Source: PALSA-693 sp963781155
Lineage (GTDB): Bacteria; Actinomycetota; Acidimicrobiia; Acidimicrobiales; Palsa-688
Length of the DNA stretch: 64,000 nt
NCBI GenBank assembly: GCA_963781155.1
Contig: CAWAEC010000009.1
Location: 124,001 to 188,000, forward strand
Direction: 5' to 3'
A model generated the notes under the pieces. That model made no database searches. It had not been told where the DNA came from and saw nothing but the letters and a program-made list of their open reading frames with translations. This document shows positions 1 to 7,882 of this stretch, piece after piece (positions within the stretch are counted from its first letter, which is position 1; the number at the start of each line of letters is the position of its first letter). The position numbers and the translations under genes were made by a program.

Positions 1-5
1 CCGCA

Positions 6-455
6 GTGAGCCGGCTCGAACACGTCAACGCGACCATCGTTCCCTTCGACGTGGAGGGCGAGCTCCGGGATCGGCGCCGGCAGGAGGAGGGGCGACCGGT
101 CATCTCTCCGTCGGATGATGACGAGACCGAGCGGCGCCTCGACGAGCAGGCGTTGGCCGGCGTCAAGGGGGCCACTCCCATTCCTGATCTGACGCCCCGT
201 CAACGCGCCCGTGTGGCCGGGCGGGTGCGGTCGTTGACCGTCCAGCCGTGGGGCGACGTGCCGACCCTGCAGGTGCAGCTGACCGACGGCCAGGGCCGCC
301 TCACGGTCGCCTTCCTCGGTCGCCGTCAGATCGCGGGCATGATCCCCGGCAGCCGCATGGTCGTCGATGGCACCGTGACCCAGCGGCGGGGGCAACTGGT
401 GATGATCAACCCGGACTACGAGTTCCTGTCGAGCGGCGAGCCGCGTCAGCCGTAG
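6..455 (+). CDS. OB-fold nucleic-acid-binding domain protein
   Basis: The 149-residue product has a charged N-terminal third and a C-terminal OB-fold-like half (about residues 55-145). The pattern TPIPDL, then RVAGRVRSLTVQPWG, then FLGRRQIAGMIPGSRM and the closing NPDYEFL matches the small actinobacterial OB-fold proteins that often lie beside DUF3159 and Trk genes. The family is expected to bind nucleic acid in the cytoplasm, but its exact job is unknown. The start is GTG at the very left of the window, so an upstream operon partner could lie outside it. The last 10 bases overlap the 3' end of the convergent transglycosylase gene. Family assignment is good; role is inference. Confidence 0.8.
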   Translation: MSRLEHVNATIVPFDVEGELRDRRRQEEGRPVISPSDDDETERRLDEQALAGVKGATPIPDLTPRQRARVAGRVRSLTVQPWGDVPTLQVQLTDGQGRLTVAFLGRRQIAGMIPGSRMVVDGTVTQRRGQLVMINPDYEFLSSGEPRQP

Positions 456-1228
456 AAAGGCAGCGCCGGCGCCAAGGGTGCGGTCCACGTCGCACTGGCT
501 TCACTGGCCGTCATTTGATGCGTGGCCACCAGACGGGCCAGTACGTGCGCCTGGCGCGCCCGGGCCAGGCTGAAATGCCCGTGTGGATCGTATTTGGTCG
601 GCGCCTGCACCAGGCCGGCCAGCAGGGTGGCTTGCGTCCAGGAAAGCTGCTCGGGTGCGACCCCGAAATAGTGAAGGGCGGCATCTGTCACGCCGTACGC
701 GCCGTCGCCAAAGTAGGCGGCATCGAGATACATGGCGAGAATCCGCTGCTTGCTGAAGTGCTGGTCCAGCCGAAACGCCACGCCCACCTGACGCAGCTCC
801 GCACCCAACGAGGTTCCGGGCGCGTAGAGCATCTTGGCCAGCTGTTGCTCGATGGTGGCGCCGCCATCGTTGCCGTTGTTGGTCACCACGCCGATCGTGG
901 CCCGCGCCACGCCGCGGGGATCGAGGGCAGGATCCTGGTAGTACCGACTGTCCTCCGTCGCCAGCAGAGCGGCAGCCAGCCGCGACGGGATCACACCGTG
1001 GTCACTGGGCGCATCATGGGCAGCCAGCATGGCGTTGACCAGTTTGGGTGCGTCGCTCACTGACGGGCTGGTCAGGACCACGGCAAACAGGCCTGCGGCA
1101 GCCAGAACCAGTAAAATCAGCAGTCCGACAGCCAGTCGCAGCAACCATCGCACCCACGCCGATCGCCGCCTCCGCCGGGAGGCGACCCGGCGTGATGCCG
1201 GCGGCAGGGCGACGTCGGTGATACTCAT
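446..1228 (-). CDS. Membrane-anchored GT51 transglycosylase (monofunctional)
   Basis: The 260-residue product has an Arg-rich cytoplasmic N-terminus, one membrane segment (about residues 28-52) and a GT51 glycosyltransferase domain of penicillin-binding proteins. The catalytic motif is ATEDSRYYQDP with Glu92 as the expected catalytic residue, followed by GGATIEQQLAK (122-132), the family's GGSTITQQL block. No transpeptidase domain follows, so it should polymerise lipid II into glycan strands outside the membrane without cross-linking them. The chosen ATG gives MSITDVALPP; a longer in-frame reading begins 12 codons upstream, but both lie inside a 23-bp tandem repeat that copies the start region. 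The domain is shorter than usual for GT51, so activity is not certain. Confidence 0.85.
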   Translation of the reverse strand: MSITDVALPPASRRVASRRRRRSAWVRWLLRLAVGLLILLVLAAAGLFAVVLTSPSVSDAPKLVNAMLAAHDAPSDHGVIPSRLAAALLATEDSRYYQDPALDPRGVARATIGVVTNNGNDGGATIEQQLAKMLYAPGTSLGAELRQVGVAFRLDQHFSKQRILAMYLDAAYFGDGAYGVTDAALHYFGVAPEQLSWTQATLLAGLVQAPTKYDPHGHFSLARARQAHVLARLVATHQMTASEASATWTAPLAPALPFYG

Positions 1229-1289
1229 GGCGTCCCCGCATCGATACTCATGGCGTCCCCGCATCGATACTCATGGCGTCCCCGCATCA
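1221..1289. repeat. Three tandem copies of a 23-bp unit over a gene start
   Basis: Three head-to-tail copies are present: two identical, and the third differing in its last base. Each contains an ATG of the transglycosylase start on the minus strand. Because 23 is not a multiple of 3, the three ATGs fall in three reading frames and only the innermost (and one upstream in-frame ATG) serves the gene. The repeat moves or duplicates the leader and may alter expression. Confidence 0.95.
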
Positions 1290-1341
1290 TCGCACCGGCC
1301 GGCACCCCGCTGGGGTCAGTCGGGCGTCGTGGCTGTGCCTG

Positions 1342-2598
1342 CTACCGGCCGGGGCGCTCGCGCTCGGTGGAGAACACGTAGTCCAGGAATCTCTCGATCG
1401 CCTGCACGGTGTGCAGGGTGCGGACCGAACCGCCGACGTCGAAGGAGTGCTGTGCATACGGCAGCTCCGCGTACACGACCGGATGCAGGGACTCCTTGCG
1501 CAGATCGTCCGCGAACCTTCGGGCCTGGACGGGCGAGGTGAGCACATCATTGCTGCCATGGATGATGAAAAACGGCGGCGCTTGAGGACCCAGGTGGTAT
1601 GTGGGCGAGGCCTGCTCCCAGTGGATCCGGTCGTCGGCCAGACGGGTCTTGATCACGGTGTGCTCGAGATGGAAACGCAGCCCGTCGTACCCCAGGTGGT
1701 CGGCGTCCACAAAGTCGTAGACGCCATAGAGCGGCACCGCGGCCTGGACGGCCGTGTCGGCGTCCTCGAAGCCGGGCTGGAAGTCGGTCAGGCCAGGGGT
1801 GAGGGCCGCGAGCGCGCTCAGGTGCCCTCCGGCTGAACCGCCCGTCACGGCGATAAAGCCCGGATCGCCTCCGTGATCTGCGATGTGGCCCTTGATCCAC
1901 GTGATCGCCCGTTTCACGTCGACGATGTGGGCCGGCCACACTGCCCGGGGACTGAGCCGGTAGTTGATGGCAACGCAAACCCAGCCGCGTCCAGCGAGGT
2001 GCGACAGCAGTGGATAGGCCTGCCCGGTCTTGTGACCCGTGACCCAGCCGCCGCCCGGGATCTGCAACAGCACGGGGGCGGCCGCCCCTGCCCGGATGTC
2101 GGGCCGACTCCAGATATCCAGGAGGTTGGCGGTCCCGAACTCGCCGTACGGCTGGTCGGCGAGCTGCAAGTAGCGCCGGCGCGAGCCCCGATGGGGCAGG
2201 GCCACCTGGGCCCGGGTCAGCGGCACCTCAACGGGCGGCGGGCACGGCGCCTTGATACGCGACCGGTAGTCCGGGCCGAGCTCGTCGACCAATGCGGCCT
2301 CCAGCACCACCCCGGCCCGCGACGCCTGCCGCTGAAGGTTGGCCAGAGCGATCCACGACACCGCCGACGCGGCCAGCCCGGCCCGGCCCAGCCGGCTGTG
2401 CAGGGCGCCGCGGCGGGCGAAGGCGAGTGTGGCGAGCTGTTCCCCGGCGATCGTCTGGAGCGGGAACTCGCTGGTGGTCACGCCGGCTGCCATCACGGGG
2501 AGGCTCGCCGGGGGCCATCTCGTCACTGGCCGGTATGCGTTAACAGTGTTAAGCACACCGACTGCGCTCCCCAACAGGAACTCGATATCGCTGCGCAC
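1342..2598 (-). CDS. Alpha/beta-hydrolase esterase/lipase, LipM/LipQ-like
   Basis: The 418-residue product has a long helical N-terminal part (about 1-150) and a C-terminal alpha/beta-hydrolase domain of the HSL/carboxylesterase kind. Visible elements are PGGGW (the oxyanion block, with Pro where HGGG has His), the nucleophile elbow GGSAGG, the acid in SNDVLTSP and the catalytic His in AQHSFD. Length and layout resemble mycobacterial LipM/LipQ. It probably hydrolyses an ester of a lipid or small acyl compound, near or at the membrane. The start is GTG. The gene is divergent from the bacterioferritin-associated ferredoxin gene, leaving about 195 bp for both promoters. Substrate is unknown. Confidence 0.82.
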   Translation of the reverse strand: MRSDIEFLLGSAVGVLNTVNAYRPVTRWPPASLPVMAAGVTTSEFPLQTIAGEQLATLAFARRGALHSRLGRAGLAASAVSWIALANLQRQASRAGVVLEAALVDELGPDYRSRIKAPCPPPVEVPLTRAQVALPHRGSRRRYLQLADQPYGEFGTANLLDIWSRPDIRAGAAAPVLLQIPGGGWVTGHKTGQAYPLLSHLAGRGWVCVAINYRLSPRAVWPAHIVDVKRAITWIKGHIADHGGDPGFIAVTGGSAGGHLSALAALTPGLTDFQPGFEDADTAVQAAVPLYGVYDFVDADHLGYDGLRFHLEHTVIKTRLADDRIHWEQASPTYHLGPQAPPFFIIHGSNDVLTSPVQARRFADDLRKESLHPVVYAELPYAQHSFDVGGSVRTLHTVQAIERFLDYVFSTERERPGR

Positions 2599-2793
2599 AG
2601 TCGAACATTAGGAACACCGGCAGCACAAGGAAAGACCCGCAAGGCCGATGGGACCGGGATGGCGCTCCCGCGGGATCGCCCGCATCCTCGAGCACGGTCA
2701 CGGCGAGCAGGCTTCGGGTCGTCGCGTGACCGGACTGCGACCGGGCGGTGTCGCAAACGACGAGGGGACGGTGGCGGGCGCTACGGTAGCCGG

Positions 2794-3009
2794 GTGTGGG
2801 TCTGCCTCTGCGAAGCGGTGACCAGCAGCTCGATCGTCGATGCCATCGACGCCGGCGCTCGCACAGTGAAGGAGGTCGGCCGGGCCAACGGGGCCGGGAC
2901 CGTATGCGGTAAGTGCACACGGAACATTCGTGTGCTCATCGACGCGCGCCTCTCGGACGCGTCACCAGCCAAGAAGGGACGGCGATGGAGACAAATCCGG
3001 ACGTCGTGA
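2794..3009 (+). CDS. Bacterioferritin-associated ferredoxin (BFD-like, [2Fe-2S])
   Basis: Only the last 71 codons of a long open frame are real: from GTG the protein begins MWVCLCEAV. Cys4, Cys6, Cys38 and Cys41 form the exact C-x-C-x31-C-x2-C pattern that binds the [2Fe-2S] cluster of BFD. BFD docks on bacterioferritin and feeds electrons to the heme so stored ferric iron is reduced and released. The gene ends 25 bases inside the bacterioferritin gene, which supports coupled expression. After the ferredoxin domain there is a basic tail (AKKGRRWRQ) in the overlap. Confidence 0.85.
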   Translation: MWVCLCEAVTSSSIVDAIDAGARTVKEVGRANGAGTVCGKCTRNIRVLIDARLSDASPAKKGRRWRQIRTS

Positions 3010-3455
3010 AGCTGCTCAACGGTGTGCTGACCACCGAACTTCGCGCCATCAACCAGTACTTCCTGGACAGCAAACTGGCCTCGCACTGGGGCCTCGAGCT
3101 GCTGGCCCAGGAGTATCGAGATCTGTCCTTCGAGGAGATGCGCGACGCAGAGACACTGACGGATCGGATATTGCTCCTCGGAGGTCTCCCGAACCTGCAA
3201 AGGGTGGAGCCGTTCGCTACCGGGGAGACGGTCCCGGAACAGCTGCAGCTGGCTGAGGATCTCGAGGAGCGGGCGGTCGGCCAACTGCACACCGCTATCA
3301 GCGAGGCCGAGGCGTCCGGCGACCAGGGCACCGCCCAGCTGCTGCGGACGATGCTCGTCGGTGAGGAGCAGCAGCTCGATTGGGTTGAAGCCCAGCTCGG
3401 TTTGATTGAGCGCCTCGGCGAAGCAAACTACCTGAGTCAGAAGATGCATCCCTGA
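2985..3455 (+). CDS. bfr: Bacterioferritin with altered ferroxidase site
   Basis: The 156-residue four-helix protein aligns without gaps in the key regions to bacterioferritin. Glu18, Glu51, Glu94 and Glu127 of the di-iron site and Met52 of the heme site are all present. The two histidine ligands are not: position 54 is Asp (EMRDAE, where EMKHAD is usual) and position 130 is Gln (EEQQLDW, where EEGHIDW is usual). It should assemble into an iron-storage shell served by the ferredoxin just upstream. The ATG was chosen because it starts METNPDVVKLLN, matching the family N-terminus. Ferroxidase rate may be changed or lost. Confidence 0.92.
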   Translation: METNPDVVKLLNGVLTTELRAINQYFLDSKLASHWGLELLAQEYRDLSFEEMRDAETLTDRILLLGGLPNLQRVEPFATGETVPEQLQLAEDLEERAVGQLHTAISEAEASGDQGTAQLLRTMLVGEEQQLDWVEAQLGLIERLGEANYLSQKMHP

Positions 3456-3527
3456 ACCGCTGACCCGGGCGTGTTGACGGGCCGTCGTCGAGCACGACGC
3501 GTGTCGAGGACACGAGGTCCGAACCCT

Positions 3528-4685
3528 CTACCCCTTCGGTACGAGCCGCGTCGCGGCTTCCGCCAACTGGGCCCGGTACGGAGGGGCCGCGATGCTGGCG
3601 ATGCGCCGGGCCCGTTGGGCGTCGTCCACGCCGCGCAGGTCGACGACGCCATACTCGGTCGCTACCGCTTGCACATCGCAACGAGGTGTGGAGACCACGT
3701 CGACCTCGGTCACGATCGTGGACCGGCCGGCCCGGGTCGTGGAGCGGAGCGCGATCATCGACAGTCCGCCGCGAGACCGCGCCGCGGCCGCGCAAAAGTC
3801 GGCGTGCCCCCCTATGCCAGCCACGACGCGACCGCCTACCCGCTCGACGTTCACCGACCCGTCCAGACCGACCTGGAGCGCGGTGTTGCACCCGACGAAG
3901 CGGTCAATGCCGGCCACCCGGCTGATGTCGTGGGTCTCTTCGACAGGACACAGGCGAAGCCGTCCGGCACGCGCCAAGGCCTCGAAAGCCGTTGCGCCCC
4001 ACGCGTAGCCGGCTGTCACCTGGCCGCGCAGCAAGCCGCGGCCGTTGAGCTCGGCAACGGCCTCGGTGACCAGCCCGGACCAAATCCGGACCGGCTGGTC
4101 CAGGGCCGCGAGCAGACCTTCGCTGATCCCCCCTGGTCCGAACTGGAGCGTGGGTTCATGGGGAAATAACGACACGGCGTTGCGACCGACAGCCAGATCA
4201 ACCTCGTCCGGCCCGCGCACCAGAGCGGGTGTTCCGTCCAGCCGGGGGCGCTCGACCATGGCCACAATGGGACCCTCGATCGGCGGACCGCCCAGATCCA
4301 CCCCATCGGGATCGACTTCCACCACGACCGCCCTGGCATGACGAGCCGCGGCCGGCCCGAAACCAACGGTCGCGCCGTAGACCAGATCCGGTCCTCGCTT
4401 GACCCCCGTCACCACGGCGACGTCGGGACCCAGGTCGGCGAGAAGGCGAGGGACGGCCGATAAACGCACCGGCAGGTACGCCAGGCGTCCGGCCGCGACC
4501 GCCTCAGCGACGGCGTAGCCGGCCATCACCGTGCGCCCCCGAACCGAGGGGGAGGCCAGCCAACTGCGTCCCTCCGGAGTCCACCCCAGGACCACTTCCG
4601 TGTCCGCCACTTTGGCAGCAGAGGCGACCTGGGCAGGCGCGCTCCGAGGGCTGTCGACGCCGTCGGCGTAGGCGAGCAGTCTCAC
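3528..4685 (-). CDS. Acetyl-CoA hydrolase/transferase family CoA-transferase
   Basis: The 385-residue product belongs to the class I CoA-transferase group that includes 4-hydroxybutyrate and acetate CoA-transferases. The late block FVGCNTALQVGLDGSVNVE followed by GIGGHADFCAAAARSRGG is characteristic of that family. It would move CoA between a short acid and an acyl-CoA, activating or releasing acids in the cytoplasm. It is slightly shorter than the usual 430 residues, mainly at the N-terminus. The start is GTG. It is co-oriented with the flavoprotein gene 120 bp upstream. Substrate is not indicated. Confidence 0.85.
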   Translation of the reverse strand: MRLLAYADGVDSPRSAPAQVASAAKVADTEVVLGWTPEGRSWLASPSVRGRTVMAGYAVAEAVAAGRLAYLPVRLSAVPRLLADLGPDVAVVTGVKRGPDLVYGATVGFGPAAARHARAVVVEVDPDGVDLGGPPIEGPIVAMVERPRLDGTPALVRGPDEVDLAVGRNAVSLFPHEPTLQFGPGGISEGLLAALDQPVRIWSGLVTEAVAELNGRGLLRGQVTAGYAWGATAFEALARAGRLRLCPVEETHDISRVAGIDRFVGCNTALQVGLDGSVNVERVGGRVVAGIGGHADFCAAAARSRGGLSMIALRSTTRAGRSTIVTEVDVVSTPRCDVQAVATEYGVVDLRGVDDAQRARRIASIAAPPYRAQLAEAATRLVPKG

Positions 4686-4805
4686 TCGCGCTATTGCGTC
4701 ATGGCCGGTGCATGCCAGTTGTCCACGCGGCCGCGTCGTTGGCTCCCATCGCTCGCCATCTCAGTAGTTTGGCCTCGCCACACGCAAGCGGGAAGACCCC
4801 GATGG

Positions 4806-6062
4806 TCACCCGGGCGGACCAGGCAGGGAGAGTCTGACCAGGTCCGCGAGCAGGGCCATGGCCGTGCCCGGGACGCCATCCGCTTGCGGTCCAGCCAGGG
4901 GGACCGGCGCGCCCGTGTCCCGAGCGAGCAGCTGGGCCACCCTGACGGCGCAGCTCCAGGCCAAGGTGACGCCCCCTCCGCCGTGGCCATAGTTGTGTAT
5001 GACGAGCTTGCCGCCCAGGCGATCCTGCTCCACACGCACCCCTCCGCTCGCCGCGGTACGCATGCACCGATATCCCACCGCGGCCCTCTTCGGCCACCCG
5101 CCGATATCCACACCCGTGGTGGATCTGATCAGGTCGCGGTTGACTTCGACGACCGGAGCAGGGACGTCCACCCCATCGATACTCACCGTCGGTCCAGCGA
5201 TCTCCTCGCCGACCCAGTGCCCGGAAGTGTCGAGCCGGCCGACCAAACGAGTCCCGCCCAGGATGCAACTGTCGACGCGAGGATACCAATACAGATCGGC
5301 ATCGCCGCCTGACGACGTCGCATAGTCCGAATGATCAGGAGTGTAATTATAACTAAAGGGTATGCCGTTTCTAAAAAAGTCAGCTTGGCGACCAAAGGCA
5401 CGGACGAGAACACCCTTTACCAGACACAGGTTGCTCTCGTCACCGAACAATCGCCCGCTACCGTAACCGGCACAGTTGACAATGACTGGCTCCGGAATGT
5501 TCGCCAGGTCCGCCGGCCTCACGCAGCCGGAACGCAGGACCGGCGTCCCTTGGTCTTCGACCACCTTCCGAAGCCAGGCGCCGTACGCTGGCATTTCTGC
5601 AAACAAGCCGTCGAAGCTCCACCCCCATACATCACCGTCGCCGCGGCCTCCACGTAATCGACGTGCGATCGTGTTCTCGCGCGCTCGGGTGGACGGCAAC
5701 GACTCGAAATCCTCCATGTACGGCGCGTAGGTCGGAAGGCCTACCGGCTGCTCGAAGATCTCAAAGTGCCGCTGACGTCGCACGCCGGATACTGCCGAAA
5801 ATTGCAGGGCGGAATAAAAGCGCATTGATGTCCGAATATGCCAGTCCAGACCGGATATAGCCACGGTGTGGGGGATGATGGACGCGGCCGGATAGAGCGA
5901 GGCGAACATCGGTTCACGTGGGACACCGGCATCAGGCCGATTGGCAATGATGTCCTCGGTCAGGAGACGCACGCGGTAGCCGAGCAGGTTGAGCACGATT
6001 GCCGTCGTCAGCCCGGACACGCCTCCCCCGATGACGCAGATCGGTCGTCTGGAACCGTCCAT
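4806..6062 (-). CDS. FAD-dependent D-amino-acid-oxidase-like flavoprotein
   Basis: The 418-residue product starts with a Rossmann FAD site (CVIGGGVSGLTTAIVL) and ends with the D-amino-acid oxidase signature HNYGHGGGG. CILGGTR contains the Arg region that binds the substrate carboxylate in this family, and the segment VGYRCMRTA lies before the signature. Such enzymes oxidise D-amino acids or other amines to imines with release of hydrogen peroxide. The ATG is preceded by a purine-rich GAGGTGAGAAG. It lies alone or as first gene before the CoA-transferase. The substrate could be another secondary amine; no neighbour settles this. Confidence 0.85.
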   Translation of the reverse strand: MDGSRRPICVIGGGVSGLTTAIVLNLLGYRVRLLTEDIIANRPDAGVPREPMFASLYPAASIIPHTVAISGLDWHIRTSMRFYSALQFSAVSGVRRQRHFEIFEQPVGLPTYAPYMEDFESLPSTRARENTIARRLRGGRGDGDVWGWSFDGLFAEMPAYGAWLRKVVEDQGTPVLRSGCVRPADLANIPEPVIVNCAGYGSGRLFGDESNLCLVKGVLVRAFGRQADFFRNGIPFSYNYTPDHSDYATSSGGDADLYWYPRVDSCILGGTRLVGRLDTSGHWVGEEIAGPTVSIDGVDVPAPVVEVNRDLIRSTTGVDIGGWPKRAAVGYRCMRTAASGGVRVEQDRLGGKLVIHNYGHGGGGVTLAWSCAVRVAQLLARDTGAPVPLAGPQADGVPGTAMALLADLVRLSLPGPPG

Positions 6063-6214
6063 GCTCTTCTCACCTCAACCGACTCGAGGATTAGCCACGC
6101 CCCTAGAGGCGGAACGCCTGCCGCGCTCAGTTTGACACCGGGAACGAGCCCAGGACGGCAGCGAGCTCGGGTCTGGACCAGATCGAAGGGCTTTCGTTTA
6201 CACTCGGTGGACTC

Positions 6215-6436
6215 ATGTCAGCCGTTCCCGCATCCGTGCCGGACGAGGCCACTCGTGTCCGGGGGATCCCGGTCGCACCGGCGGTCGTGATCGTTTGGTC
6301 AACACGGCGCCCGGGCGCAAACTTGCAAGGTCGGAGCGCCGAGCCGCGCGTCCCGTCAGCGGGGACCCGGTCCGCGGCCGAGGCGGCCGAGGCGGCCGAG
6401 ATGGCCGAACCATGTGATGGCGGGAGGAATGCGTGA
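6215..6436 (+). CDS. Possible small Ala-rich protein upstream of a hypothetical gene
   Basis: A 73-codon frame whose TGA overlaps the GTG of the next gene by four bases (GTGA), a layout typical of coupled genes. The product is Ala/Pro/Arg-rich without a recognised domain and contains an AAE repeat caused by three 9-bp copies of GCGGCCGAG. The ribosome site is weak (GGTGGA). It could equally be an untranslated leader; I list it only because of the overlap. Confidence 0.25.
   Translation: MSAVPASVPDEATRVRGIPVAPAVVIVWSTRRPGANLQGRSAEPRVPSAGTRSAAEAAEAAEMAEPCDGGRNA
6374..6400. repeat. Three copies of the 9-bp unit GCGGCCGAG
   Basis: Perfect 9-bp tandem repeat about 35 bp upstream of the GTG of the following hypothetical gene. 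It lies in an otherwise gene-poor stretch (6063-6432) between divergent genes. Slippage here would change leader spacing, or the small upstream frame in steps of three codons. Confidence 0.9.
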
Positions 6437-6861
6437 CGACGACACAGGAAGCGTTGGCCGCGTACTTCGAGTCGGAGTCCGAACGGTGCGACATCCAGGC
6501 CCAGGCGCACCCGAACGACCTTCGGCCCGCCCAGGCGGCCAGATCGCTCCTGGAGCTCGGGACCTACGCACTGTCACTTCCCGACGATGACCCCGCCATC
6601 GAGGCCGTTCGGGGCTACCTCGCCGTCGTGCACCACGTGCCCCATACGGAGCAGGAGGTGCGGGAGACGATCCCGGCGTATGTGGCATCCCACCTGGGCT
6701 TTGGCGAAGAACCGATCAACCTGGCCGCAATGCTGCACACCTACGTCGAAACCGGACTGGCCAGTCAGCTCCGCCGCCGTGAACAGGCGGGTGATCCCTC
6801 CGCCGGCGACCTCCTACGGGTACTGGCGGAGTTCGAGAAGCACCCTGCTCCCGGACACTGA
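6433..6861 (+). CDS. Hypothetical protein
   Basis: The 142-residue soluble protein is acidic and mostly helical in appearance, with no signal peptide, membrane segment or motif I recognise. The GTG start is preceded by an excellent GGGAGG ribosome site seven bases away, and codon use resembles neighbouring real genes, so I accept it as coding. It lies between the divergent flavoprotein gene and an SDR gene in the same direction. A function is not suggested. Confidence 0.65.
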   Translation: MTTTQEALAAYFESESERCDIQAQAHPNDLRPAQAARSLLELGTYALSLPDDDPAIEAVRGYLAVVHHVPHTEQEVRETIPAYVASHLGFGEEPINLAAMLHTYVETGLASQLRRREQAGDPSAGDLLRVLAEFEKHPAPGH

Positions 6862-6975
6862 CTCACGATCGGACTGATCGACGGTTCCGGCGGGTACTGA
6901 GCCAACCACCATTGGTTCGAATTGCGGGAGCCGCGATCGCCGATACATTCTCGCATTCAAAAAGGGGAGACGAGC

Positions 6976-7821
6976 ATGCCGTTTGAGCTTGAGCTGGCCA
7001 GGGTTGCGGACCCCGGTCGACGCCTGACCGGGCGCGTCGCCATCGTCACCGGTGCTGGCACGGGAGGCGAGCTGGCCGGCACGGGAGTGGCGACTGCCAT
7101 ACTCTTCGCCAGCCAGGGCGCAGCCGTCGGCGTCATCGACATTTCCACAGAACGAGCCAACCGCACGGCGGCGCTCATCGCCGACATCGGTGGTCAAGGA
7201 CTATCCGTCACTGCCGACATCACGTCCCCCGCGGAGTGCGAACGAGCGGTGCAACAAGTCACGGACCACTTCGGCCGGCTGGACGTGCTCGTCAACAACG
7301 CCGCCCTCGCCGGCGGCGGCGGCGACGCCAGCACGATCGACCGGGACGGGTGGAGCCGAGTGGTAGCCCTCAACCTCGACGCCGTGATGCTCATGAGTAA
7401 GACCTCCTTCCCTCACCTTCGCGCTGCCGGCGGGGGGTCGATCATCAACCTGTCATCCATCGCTGGCATGCGGGGCTTCGGATCCGGGGCGTATGCCGCC
7501 ACCAAGGCCGGGGTCATCGGGTTGACCTACGACCTGGCATATTCCTACGGTCGGGATGGGATCCGGGCCAATTGCATCGCACCTGGACATCTCTTCACCC
7601 CGATGGGGAACCAGGGTGGTGAGGAGTTGCGCGACCGTCGCCGCCGGGCCGGCCTCCTCGGTACCGAAGGCACAGCGTGGGATGTGGCGTGGGCGGCCCT
7701 TTTCCTGGCGTCGGAGGAGTCGCGCTGGATTACGGGGGTCCTTTTACCCGTCGACGCCGGGACCACGACATCAACCTTCCTGGCCGTGGAAAATCTGGAA
7801 ATGCGCGCACCCGCCCCTTGA
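6976..7821 (+). CDS. SDR-family NAD(P)-dependent oxidoreductase
   Basis: The 281-residue protein has the nucleotide site TGAGTGGELAGTG, the NNAA motif, Ser in SSIAG and the catalytic AYAATK (Tyr-x3-Lys), then PGHLFTPM. The nucleotide motif is longer than usual by a few residues (GGELAG). It would oxidise or reduce a hydroxy/keto group. The ATG was chosen over upstream starts because AAAGGGGAGA lies at ribosome-site distance. An amidohydrolase follows 61 bp downstream in the same direction, so the two likely act on one pathway. Confidence 0.88.
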   Translation: MPFELELARVADPGRRLTGRVAIVTGAGTGGELAGTGVATAILFASQGAAVGVIDISTERANRTAALIADIGGQGLSVTADITSPAECERAVQQVTDHFGRLDVLVNNAALAGGGGDASTIDRDGWSRVVALNLDAVMLMSKTSFPHLRAAGGGSIINLSSIAGMRGFGSGAYAATKAGVIGLTYDLAYSYGRDGIRANCIAPGHLFTPMGNQGGEELRDRRRRAGLLGTEGTAWDVAWAALFLASEESRWITGVLLPVDAGTTTSTFLAVENLEMRAPAP

Positions 7822-7882
7822 TCACGGGCAGTGCAGTCGGGGTGATATGGTCGCCGCGGTCGCACTTGTACAGGAGGTTCGT

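Noticed and set aside
6905..6930. GGTTCGAATT stretch resembling a tRNA T-loop
   Set aside because: No acceptor stem, D-arm or anticodon arm pairs around it; it lies just upstream of the SDR gene.
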